Below, one piece after another: positions 54,908 to 64,000 of a DNA stretch of 64,000 nucleotides; position 1 is the stretch's first letter, and every line of letters starts with the position of its first letter. The position numbers and the translations under genes were made by a program. Source of the stretch: Mesostigma viride (taxonomy: Eukaryota > Streptophyta > Mesostigmatophyceae > Mesostigmatales > Mesostigmataceae); assembly GCA_009746045.1 (NCBI GenBank), contig RPFO01000667.1, positions 6,580,754-6,644,753 on the forward strand. Direction: 5' to 3'. Below the pieces are notes generated by a model. The model was given only the letters and a program-made list of their open reading frames with translations, had not been told where the DNA came from and made no database searches.

Positions 54908-56256
54908 TTAACCCATGGTCCGCCGATGCGGTCCATTTGGACCACAACTCACGTAACGTAAATGTAACGCGTAATTCCGTGACCTCCGACGTAAGTGACG
55001 TAACGTAAATATGTCCGGCCGGTCGGGGCAGACCCAACGTGAATGAAAATGCTTAGGTTGGGTAGGTAATTGCTCCATAGCCCAGTAAATACCACCACTT
55101 TCTTGCAGGCAGTCACGTGACTTTTGCTAACATTTTTTACCGTTGCGCGCGCGCATAGCGAGATATGGCTGTCAGTGTGCCATTTTGTGGCAATTTAGGG
55201 TTCCGCGGCGTGAAATTGGTCAGATGATGACCCCTGAACGATGATGCATTATTTTGGTACGTCAAGAATGATCAGATGTATGCTGTTGAGGAAACACGCA
55301 GTGGCTATTACCTCTGTCTTGGTAGTCACTGTCAGACGAGACTTCCCGTTTGGTATCGCCGGTTTCCTTTGGTTCTTGGGAGTTTCCGTCTGCCTGGGCC
55401 TCCCGCGTCTTTACGAAAGTCCGCTGCGCCATTTGCTGGGAACGTGGAAGCGTTAGACGTCATCTTTGCACATATCTTCAACATGGTAATGATGACGGAT
55501 GCATGGATAGAGCGGCTATGGCCGCCTCTCCCACTAGTAGCTGCATACGTGACGTATGAGCATGCCGGCCAGCGGAACCCGGCCAGGTCATGATCGAGGC
55601 AGGTACGGCAGTGCGTTTGCACGTTGTTTGCAGGGAAACTCGTACGTTCTTACATGTCTTTTGATGAGTAGGATAGTGGTTATTGCAACAGCTTTCCATG
55701 CCTGCTCTAGGAGGGGTATTAGCCATTATGGTGCACAATTTGTGGCACCTCTTTGGGGATATCGTTCAGTGATGGCAAGTTGGCGTCATGTTTGGATTCC
55801 AGCAGGTTTGGCACTCTATTGTGGTCATTTATATTGCATAATTGTATAGCAAGGCATAGTTGGCTGTTTGCGCGCGCGTAAGCCACACATGTACACGCGA
55901 GCATTATACATGTCAATTGGGGTGTCCGGGTGGTTTGACCAAAGGAAAGCACCATTGGACTATCCAACTAAATTGTCCAATGTTGGTATTGAGGTTTCTG
56001 ACCCCCCCCTGAGAAAAATGGGGGAGTGTACTTTTTCTTGCGCGGAAACGATCGTCTTTTGGCCAACTTTGGTTGGAGCTATTATCCAAATGCCTTGATA
56101 TACCAATGGTATTATTGCATATTCTGAAAGCCCTTGAAGTGTAGATATTCCTAGTACCGGGGTTGAGGGTATTTGGAGTTGTGGTCTAGGAGTTATGATT
56201 TTTTTCATTCTCAGGGGTCAAAAAACCAAAAAAAGTGCTGGCGGACCATGGGTTAA
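54908..56256. repeat. Widely spaced 17-bp inverted repeat (possible TIR pair)
   Basis: TTAACCCATGGTCCGCC at 54908-54924 is exactly complementary to 56240-56256. The enclosed 1.3 kb has no recognisable transposase, and no target-site duplication was seen. It could mark a non-autonomous DNA element or two oppositely oriented repeat copies. Confidence 0.5.
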
Positions 56257-56400
56257 GATTCGGTCCATTAGTACAACACCTGGGCCGAAGTACGAACGAG
56301 CCGAGTCTGCAGCTGCCATCCGATTTCGTCAGTTGCTGAAGGTACGAATGACCCAAGACACTTTAAATCGCGCCGGCGGCACCCATTTTCGGTGCGGCGC
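55010..56400. other. No gene recognised
   Basis: AT-moderate sequence with only short frames on both strands, none with a recognisable motif or splice-consistent partner. Confidence 0.5.
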
Positions 56401-56459
56401 AATGTGACTGTTAAGCAATAACAGACTTCCGTCACAGAGATATCGCCCCGACCCCGGGG

Positions 56460-56900
56460 GGGTCCATTGGCCCGGGGGGGGGGGGGGGGGGGGGGGTCGA
56501 CGTACCCCCTCCCCCCCCCCCCAACGACTTGTCAGTGTGTGAGGAGGGGGAGGGTCCGACCCCCCCCCCCCCCCCCCCCCCCCTCCGGGCCCCATTACCT
56601 TTGCCGCCCATTTTGTCACGCCCAGGTTTTCCCGCGCAGGCTTTGCCGCCGAGGTTTTTCCCAAGATATAATATAACCCAAGATTTAACATGATATTTGC
56701 ACATTACCATGTGCGAACCTTGGTTGACGTCTGAGGGGGGGGGGGGGGCAAGCCTTCTTTCCCCCCACCCAACCCCACCCCCCTGGACCCCCCGGGGCCG
56801 GGCCGTGGCAACGCATGAGGGAAGGGGGGGGGGGGGGTCTGACCCCTAACCCCGGGGGTTTCCCGTGGCTAGGGGGGGAGGGGAGGGCCGGAGGGGGTCC
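56460..56900. other. Long G and C homopolymer cluster
   Basis: Runs of 8 to about 25 G or C at 56474-56500, 56508-56522, 56560-56583, 56736-56748 and 56824-56838. This may be genuine low-complexity DNA or poorly resolved assembly. The Pro/Gly-rich frames are artefacts. Confidence 0.8.
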
Positions 56901-56992
56901 TTGACCCCCCCCCTCTCGGGCGATATCTCCGGGAGTGTCGCGAAATTTGCTGATAAGTCGGTACACGCCGGTTGCTCATCAGGCTACATTTG

Positions 56993-57130
56993 GTGAGCCG
57001 TACGCTCGTATTATATAGTTAAAGCGAAAGGGCGGAAAAGGGGGCGGGGGTACCTGCCGCAGGTAGCATAGCCCTACTCTCGTCACGAACACTAGGTACC
57101 GCTTGCGTGCGGAGCATGCATGGGCCTGTA
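56993..57130. repeat. Interspersed repeat copy (related to 63482-63630)
   Basis: Shares GGTGAGC, TACCTGCCGCAGGTAGC, CCTACTCTCGTCACGAACAC and GGAGCATGCATGGGCCTGTA with 63482-63630. It stops abruptly at GGGCCTGTA, where an AT-rich TTAATTAA-type tail and the repeat at 57148 begin, as if interrupted by that insertion. Confidence 0.8.
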
Positions 57131-57147
57131 TTTATTAATTTATTAAT

Positions 57148-57555
57148 TAAACTCGTGCTCCCGTTGGGGAGTCACGGAGCACCGAAGTGCTTTTAATCCC
57201 TGTATATGCACAACAGGAAGAAAGGGCAGAGACCCCCTTTCTCCTTCATGCCAGAGGCATGCTCGCAGCTGCAATCGGACACGATAGACGATCCGGCAAG
57301 TGCTGTGGGTGCAATAAGACCTCAAAGCTCCTGGCCCGCTACATCTACCTGGACGACTTCGAGCGCCGCCAGTTCGCTTTTGGCCCTTCGACACCTGCTG
57401 CTGGGGGGGCATGGCATGTGAGCATATCATACATAGAAAGGAGCGTGGGCAAGTAATCTGATCATAGCCAGGACGCAGCGTGGCGCTGTACAAGGGCTAA
57501 GCTAAGGATAGGGCTGGTCGTGTACCATGGGTTAGCGGTGCACGTGACTAGGTAG
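57148..57555. repeat. Interspersed repeat, copy 2 (related to 11622-11925)
   Basis: Same sequence and orientation as 11622-11925 but with about 93 extra bp at 57321-57413. That extra piece reads SKLLARYIYLDDFERRQF on the plus strand, in frame with nothing upstream that I recognise. An AT-rich TTTATTAATT tail precedes the block. Confidence 0.78.
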
Positions 57556-57755
57556 GGTGGCCCAGCGTGGCAAACATTAATTTAAGCATGGCGCTGCCAT
57601 GACGGCAGTGACTACCAATGGATACAAGCTAGCCCATCAAGTTTCGTTTAAGTGGCCAGCCGGAGCGGCTGCTTAGGTTTTAGCGGGCAAGTGTTCGAAG
57701 CGCGTCATTGGTGAATTACTTGGGGAACTTGGGTTTCCCCGCGAAACTCCAACCG

Positions 57756-58065
57756 CACGTTCCGATTTCCAAATCTCAAGTAAAGTTCGGCGCAACTTTC
57801 TGAACGGGGGCAGTTGACGAGCAGCATTCCTCCGGACGAATGAATTGCGTTCCATACTTGCGCAAAATTTTGAAAGGTAGCTTGCGTGCAGCCCTACTAA
57901 AATTTGCGCGGACGTTCAGATTTCCAAATCTCAAGTAAATTTCGGCGGAACTTTCTGAACGGGGGTAGTTGGCGGGCAGCGTTCCTCCAGACGAATGAAA
58001 TGCGTTCCATACTAGCGCAAAATTTTGAAAGGTAGCTTGCGTGCAGCCCTACTAAAATTTGCGCG
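57756..58065. repeat. 155-bp unit in two tandem copies
   Basis: 57756-57910 and 57911-58065 are close copies. Both contain GATTTCCAAATCTCAAGTAA, TTCTGAACGGGGG and CTACTAAAATTTGCGCG. They lie inside the direct-repeat-bounded unit, left of the LINE. Confidence 0.92.
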
Positions 58066-58093
58066 AAGTGTGGGACTGAAAATTCGTAACGGA

Positions 58094-60520
58094 TTCCGCG
58101 CTCGCAACAACAGGATCAGGGGCTTCCCCATCCAAGGTAAACCGCGAGGTTTGTTCCAAACTGCTTATGTTGATGACACCACTAACTAATGTCTGTACCT
58201 CCACTACCGATGTGCATGCTATCATGGAGAATATCACGACATACTCTGTGGCCTCTCAACAGCGGTGTAACGTGCAAAAGTCCACGGGGCTGCACATCGG
58301 GAGAGGATCCTCCCCCCGCTTATCCCTCCCTAATCTGCCTGTGACATGGGTCCAGCCAGACGGTCACCACCTATTACACAACTGCCCTATCGGCTGCACT
58401 ATGGATGGACGTCTTGCTGAACACCCCACCTTTTTGTATGACAACACAACACACAGTGGCAAACTCACAGGCATGCTCCAAGCGGCATCAAGATGGGCAG
58501 CGGTTCCCCGTCTCAGCCTACGGGCAGGGTCCTCCTCACCAACCAAATGTTATTCTCCAAAGTGCTCTACTACTGCCAAGGTCACCCACCTAACGAGTAC
58601 ACCACCAAGATCATCCAACGAATCGGCAGCAATTTTGTTTGGAAACAGCAGGGTATCATAACACACACGGTGCCGGGATGGATCGATCGGGACATGTCCT
58701 ATATGCCATGGGTTCAAGGAGGCTTGGGCTTACATAATATGGAGTGGCGCTTATGGTCAGTGTACACCAAACAGATCCTAACCGCTTTCATAGGCGTAAA
58801 CGCACACCCTGGTTGTATGTTGGCACAAGAAGCTTTCGCCACAACCTATACCCACAACAATGGTACATCATGGCACTTGGGGGCAGCAATACTTACATGT
58901 GCGCTCACTTCGTATAAAGGCTTATCATGGTACTGGGCACGTATGTGGAAAGGTTATAAGAACCTAAAACCGGACAGAATTGCTCACCCTACCACGCGGG
59001 AAGAGGTGGCACGCCAACCATTATATTTCAATGATTTGCTGCGCGATAGTGAGCATAATGTGTTTGGTGTTTTAAGCGGCCGCAACCCATACGAGGGCTT
59101 TTTGACGGCCAACCCGCCGGTTACGCGAATCATCGATTTATACGCGGCTGACGGTGACCGATATCGCCTCCTAACATACACGGAAATCAGCGCGTGGATC
59201 GCAAACATGCCCAGCCGACCAGCTTGGGACAACCTTCTACAAGCAATTCCCGCAGGATGGCATACCCTCATGACAACCCCGCGCAAACCCCTACAAGTCG
59301 GGGAATGGGTGAGCTTTTACCCGGATCGCGACACGTCCGTACATAAGGGCTGCATCGTTGCGGTCGCGTCGACGGGCGTTACCATACAACTGCTCCAGGA
59401 GACACCCGACGGTCAAGGACTTCTCGGCAAATTGATTACATCGTACGCCTACATTCCAGCATTTCAATGTCACCGCATTCGAGTGGTCCCGTGGTCACTG
59501 TCACAGGCGTGCATGTTACCCCTGGACCCCACCACAGTGATGCGCGACACCACATGGCTACATGTTGGCAAGGGGCGACTGGACACGCTTGCTCTAGACC
59601 CGCTAGAATTTGGGTGGGTCCTCACATCTGGCGGCACCCCCATGACGAAGTGCCTTTTCGAGTACACGGCAGACTGGGGATACCGGCTACTTCTACATAA
59701 AAATCATAGGATGCACCCGGGTCGCCTGCGCTGGCACCCCGAGTGGCCGGGCTACACCTGGATCAAGAACATTACCTTGGCAGTTGATCACCCATTGGTT
59801 GACAAACGGGCCACCGACGTCCAGCACCTGCTTATGCATCGGGCCATCGGGGTCAATTCCCAATTGCACCACCGGTACTCCCACGCGGCGGCGTGCTTAT
59901 GCAACTTTCCAGATGAAACAATTGAGCACAGATTTCTGGACTGCCAACTCGCAGGGGTTTGGCAATGGCTGCTGGGTATATGGGCCAAGTGGATGGCTAT
60001 TACAGCTCCCCCCACCACCGTCACACTATCTACGGTTATTTTCGGCATCACGGGATTACGGGACGCGAGCCTCACAGCCAACCAGATGGCATGGATATGG
60101 CTACGCACGACGATGCTTCACACCATATGGCAAGTTCGCAACGAGACCGTATTCACGTTACGTGCCGCGTACACCGGCGAGAGGTGCCGTGGTCCGCCGG
60201 TTTATCTCCTCTTGGAACCTGGCTATGCGTCGTTACTGGCTCCTGGCGACGGAACAACACAAAGTATGGGACCCGGGCCCTAACAATGACACCCCCAGCC
60301 CACTGGAAGTCTTCCATGCACTCATGGGCATGAACCAGGTCTTTACACTTATGCCGGATGACGATATATAATCTACAGTACAATGGCTACCTTGGTCGCA
60401 GGGCGCGCCTTATTAATGCGGGCACCCCAATTTAGGCACAACTAGGCACTTCAGGCTATTTTTGGCATACCTGGGTCACCTTTACTGTTATATGGAAATA
60501 AACTAACACCCATTTCACCG
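58094..60520 (+). mobile_element. 5'-truncated LINE with 16-bp target-site duplication
   Basis: The same 16 bp (GAAAATTCGTAACGGA) occurs at 58078-58093 and 60521-60536, flanking the element. It starts inside the RT domain, just before the catalytic YVDD box (about 58166). A frameshift follows at about 58175-58200 and another near 58490-58560. The long frame 58493-60283 then carries the post-catalytic RT region (PWVQGGLGLHNMEW) and a C-terminal zf-RVT-like zinc segment (CLCNFPDETIEHRFLDC then AGVWQWLL). This domain set is typical of L1-type plant and algal LINEs and differs from the RTE-like fragments at 12 and 54 kb. The element cannot encode an active protein. Confidence 0.88.
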
Positions 60521-60669
60521 GAAAATTCGTAACGGAAACTTTTTGGGTGGCAAACATTAATTTAAGCATGGCGCTGCCATGACGGCAGTGACTACCAAAT
60601 ACCAATGGATACAAGCTAGGGCTATTAGTTAGCTATTCTAGTAGCCCGCAGCTCAGTAGGGGCGTCCAC

Positions 60670-61800
60670 GTCTCATCATGAGACGTGGTTGATCATCAGG
60701 TCCCCGGGCCCCTCCAGTACGCCTTGTGCTTCTGGGCGTACCCTGCTTGTGGCGGAGGTATTCCGGCCACAGGTCGCGTCGCTGCTGCTGCTGGGCGGGG
60801 TTCAGGTCGTCGTCCAGCGTGGCAGCGTCCAGGTGAGGTTGTGCAACCTCTTGCGACGAGAAAGGAACCGCTGCTTGTCCTCAGGGGAGGGGAAGGTGAG
60901 CAGGGCTGGTGGGGGAGCCCCCTTGTCCCGTGAGTGGGGAAGGCGGTGGCACCCACGCAGTTCTACCAGTCACCTACCAGGCCCCGGCATGAGGGTAAGG
61001 AGCTGTTCCTTGAGCTCGTCGGCAAGGGTGGTTGACGTCGGACTCACCTGGCTTGTGCCAGGGGGAAGCGACGCAGCACCACCAGGCATACAGTTGCGGC
61101 GAGCGCGGTCGGTGGTCTCCCGTTGTTGTGCCTGGCGAAGGTCTTCAAGCTCCTGGAGTTTCGTAGCGATGGCGTCAGTGGTTGAGGCGGTCGCTGTCCG
61201 CAGCAGGTCCGCATAGGAGAGCGGCAGGAGGTCGCCAGCATCCTGCCAGGGAGGCCGGCTGGGATGCGATGGTGGCCGTCTGCTCCGCTATCTTTGGGAC
61301 CTGTGTGGCCAGGGCCTCGGTGTGGGCGGTGATGGCTTCAAGCTTCTTCATCAGATCACGCCGCACTTGCCCTCTATGCACCTGGTTGAGGCGAGAGACA
61401 AGTGCAGCGTGCGTGTCGGATGCAGTGCGCCGCGGTGTGCAGCGCCGTGAACTGAGGTTCGGGAGCTTGTGGACGACCATGGTTTCCACATATTTGGAGA
61501 CCCGGGCCTCCACCGTGTTGAGCGTCGTGTTTAGCAAGGTCAGTGAGCTTCTCGGCCAACGGCCAGGTCACGTGCTCCTCTTGCACTGCTCGGATGTCAT
61601 CCTTGTGCAGGGGGAGGGAGCCGGATTTGGCAGGCTGGGCTGGGGTGCGGAGCTGAGCGATGAGGGCGTCTTCAGTGATCGAGCTGTCCAGAAGTGGCTG
61701 CACAGGATGGCGAGGCGGTGGTTGTTCCCTGGCCGGGCGAGGAACCTCTCCAGGTTCTCGTCGGGGATGGGCCCATGCACTGACCTGCCCGCCCGAGGAG
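60670..61800 (-). pseudogene. Broken LINE ORF1-like coding region
   Basis: Consecutive minus-strand frames, separated by frame changes near 61530 and 61200 and one more near 60810, read like one protein. They give NLERFLARPGNNHRLAILCS, then a helical Gln/Ala-rich middle (KKLEAITAHTEALATQVPKI, TKLQELEDLRQAQQRET). A tail follows with FPSPEDKQRFLSRRKR, LNPAQQQQRRDLWPEYLRHK and KAYWRGPGDLMI. The tail resembles the D-x-L-T-x-x-Q … WRG ending common in ORF1 proteins of plant and algal L1-type LINEs. The family assignment is from pattern memory. It runs opposite to the neighbouring LINE, so it is a separate remnant. Confidence 0.5.
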
Positions 61801-61894
61801 CTTGCGTTCCTGGGCTAAAAATGCACTATTTCGGCCGGCATTCTTCCTTGATCGTCATGCCTGGCAAGCCAGGCGCTGAAAGAAACGAAGTCGT

Positions 61895-62045
61895 GGCTTG
61901 GGGGGAGGGCCTGTACGGACAAACTTGAACTGTTTGTGCGGTTTAATTTGGCCGGCGTGAATGCTCGCATGAGGCAAAGTGGCATGTGAATGACGAATAT
62001 TTAGGGCGGTGTGGTGTACGTGAGGAGGCCTTTTTGCAGCTTTCT
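61895..62045. repeat. Interspersed repeat copy (related to 63605-63795)
   Basis: Shares GCCTGTACGGACAAACTT, GCTCGCATGAGGCAAAG, GTGGCATGTGAAT, GACGAATATTT and GTGAGGAGGCCTTTTTGCAG with the copy near the right edge, in the same orientation. Confidence 0.85.
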
Positions 62046-62499
62046 GGCATGGCCGCCGACAGATGAATTTTATCTGTCTACTACGTCGGCGGTAAAGGCT
62101 CCCTCTACCACGAAATATGTTCGTGATCTCCAGCGCTGGGGCACCGACGATATTCTTTACTGCTCCTGGGCGACGCGAGTAACTCCCTGACACTGGGGGG
62201 GCTCTGCGTTCAGCCTATAGACGTCGAGGAAGGAGCCATACAGGCCATGGCTAGCGGCTAAGCTGTGGCAAGTCGATCTGAATCACAGGCGTAGGTGAAG
62301 CGGCTATTTCGGCAAAGATAAAGCTGGGCGCGCAGGGCCCTGGGGCAGCCCATAATAACTGCCAGGAGCCTCGTTTGAAAGCACTTTTCGGCCGCCAACT
62401 TTTTGGCGACCATGCTGCAGGTGCGGGGAAGGCGAGGCGGGTGACAATCCATGTGGAGAACGCTTCCATCATGCGTTGTAGTTATTTCTTACCTCAAGC

Positions 62500-63057
62500 G
62501 ACCCGCCTGGGTGCAGCGGATCTATTGCCTGCGGAATCCATGAAGGCGGGGGCAGGCAGTGGGGGCCATGCATATATGGAGGTCTGCATGTAGTATCCGG
62601 CGTCGTTACCACGACGTATCTCTACCTCGAAAGCGGCTCGCCTGGGTGCAGCGGAATCTATTGCCTGCGAAATCCATGAAGGTGGGGGCACTGCAGTGGG
62701 AACCACTGATGTGTGCAGTGTGATGGAGGTCGACTGACAGCATCCGGCGTCATATTACCACGACAAGGGCCGGTCATAAACTGGCACCCAGCGGGGGTTC
62801 CTGCTTCTCCGGTGGGCTGGTGATGGCGCCTGGGCAAGGCGAGGAGACGTTCTCAGGTGGCGGGCCTTGAGAGCGCCCCCCTTTATCGGGGGGGGGGCCG
62901 GCCGGGGGGCGATAGGGCCGGTAAAGCCGGCGCCCAGCGGGGGTCGGTAGTCCCGCTTCTCCGGTGGGCTGGTGAGGGCGCGTGGGCAGAGCGTGGAGAC
63001 GTTCTCAAGTGGCGGGCCTTGAGAGCGCCACCCTTTATTGGGGGAATGATTGGCTAG
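62500..63057. repeat. Two adjacent local duplications
   Basis: 62500-62612 and 62638-62763 share CGCCTGGGTGCAGCGG, CTATTGCCTGCG and ATCCGGCGTC. 62785-62892 and 62931-63040 share CCCAGCGGGGGT, GCTTCTCCGGTGGGCTGGTG and GCGGGCCTTGAGAGCGCC. No gene was seen in 62046-63480. Confidence 0.8.
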
Positions 63058-63481
63058 ACCCCCATCATGTACGGTGGTCCACCCGGAAGGGACGCCGGTA
63101 GTGGCCATGATACGGGGGTGGCGGGGGACAACGACAGCGGCCGTGTAGCAAAAAGGCGGGGGTCCGGCGCGGCACAGTCTGCCCTGCGGCGCTGTTCATG
63201 GACGGCGCGACGGGATGGGCACTAGTGGTCGGCGCCACGAAGGAGATGTGGGACTGGCCCCAAGTTTTACAGGGGCAGTCGGTCATGTGCTGGCTGGGCC
63301 CCAACATGCCTGATGGTATTGCCAGCTACTGAGATAGTTCAGATAGCTTGATCTTGACACTGCCGGCTCAGTTTGGCAAGAATTCGATCCACAATGTCAG
63401 CCTAACACACACCAATGTAAAATGAATGTTTCTCTTGGTAGAAACCACCTAGTCCTTGTGAGCAACAGCAATGCCACCTAT

Positions 63482-63795
63482 TTGGTGAGCTACGCTCGTA
63501 TCAATAGTGTAAGCGAAAGGCAGAAAAGGGGGGGGGGGTACCTGGCTACCTGCCGCAGGTAGCGTAGCCCTACACTCGTCACGAACACCAGGTATCGTTT
63601 GCATGCGGAGCATGCATGCATGGGCCTGTACGGACAAACTTTAGCAGTTTGTACGTTTTTTGGTGTGAACATTTGCTCGCATGAGGCAAAGGTGAAAGTG
63701 GCATGTGAATCTTGTGTGAATGACGAATATTTGGGCGGTGCCTGGGCGGTGTCGGTGTATGTACGTGAGGAGGCCTTTTTGCAGCTCCCACCCAC
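63482..63795. repeat. Longest copy of the right-end repeat family
   Basis: Its left half matches 56993-57130 and its right half matches 61895-62045, so those two are partial copies of one element at least 310 bp long. A (CCCA)n run follows at 63787-63812. The remaining bases to 64000 hold no recognised gene. Confidence 0.8.
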
Positions 63796-64000
63796 CCACC
63801 CACCCACCCACCCACGGTGCTTTCGGGGGACTGGCCCCAAGTTGTACAGGGGCAGTGTGCTGCATGGGCCCCAGCTTCTTTCTTCCGGCGCAGTACTCAA
63901 CTCAATTCAACTCGACAAGTCGTACAGTACACTGAAAAAAAACTTAAATCAACCAAGCGTATATTGTCGAGGCAAGCAACAAATAGTAAACTATAAATGA

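Larger units (their letters stand above)
57567..60619. repeat. Direct repeats bounding a nested LINE
   Basis: 57567-57632 and 60547-60619 are the same 66-73-bp sequence (GTGGCAAACATTAATTTAAG … GATACAAGCTAG). The only clear difference is a 7-bp insertion in the right copy. Without the LINE and its duplicated target, the two copies would be about 537 bp apart and would enclose a 155-bp tandem duplication. They may be terminal repeats of a small element or two units of a larger tandem array. Confidence 0.8.

Overview
The window reads as nuclear DNA of a ciliated green alga or a close relative. The genes have many GT-AG introns, GC-rich exons with Ala/Gly/Pro/Ser-rich low complexity, and long introns filled with micro- and minisatellites. 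One protein carries two WRC zinc-binding domains, which are typical of the green lineage. Another resembles ARMH1, an armadillo-like protein that I associate (from memory) with ciliated eukaryotes. No prokaryotic, plastid, rRNA, tRNA or CRISPR feature was seen.

Layout. (1) Bases 1-900 are an almost perfect 7-bp tandem repeat (AACTAAC)n, oriented as a telomere at a left chromosome end would be. (2) 955-7884, minus: seven phase-compatible exons of an ARMH1-like gene. Its C-terminal half is missing at the repeat, and its first exon was not found. (3) 7885-13317: no gene recognised, but a repeat block (11622-11925) and a LINE 3' end (11926-12815). (4) 13318-32877, minus: a 21-exon gene of about 1,538 codons encoding tandem calponin-homology domains, a low-complexity and helical linker, a PH domain, ribonuclease-inhibitor-type leucine-rich repeats and a helical C-terminus. 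All splice phases agree except for a 1-nt break at a homopolymer in exon 4. (5) 32878-34525: divergent upstream region. (6) 34526-53991, plus: an 8-exon gene of about 4,429 codons with an N-terminal PHD finger, two WRC domains, very long low-complexity stretches and a C-terminal Cys-rich motif; probably a chromatin protein. (7) 53992-64000: a transposon graveyard. It holds a LINE 3' fragment related to the one at 12 kb, a second LINE with a 16-bp target-site duplication nested in a direct-repeat-bounded unit, a broken LINE ORF1-like coding region, and several repeat families shared inside the window.

The two large genes are divergent around 33-34.5 kb. The minus-strand gene looks cytoskeletal and membrane-linked (CH for actin, PH for membrane, LRR for protein partners); the plus-strand gene looks nuclear. 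Exon coordinates come from reading splice borders and checking phase by eye; no transcript evidence was available.
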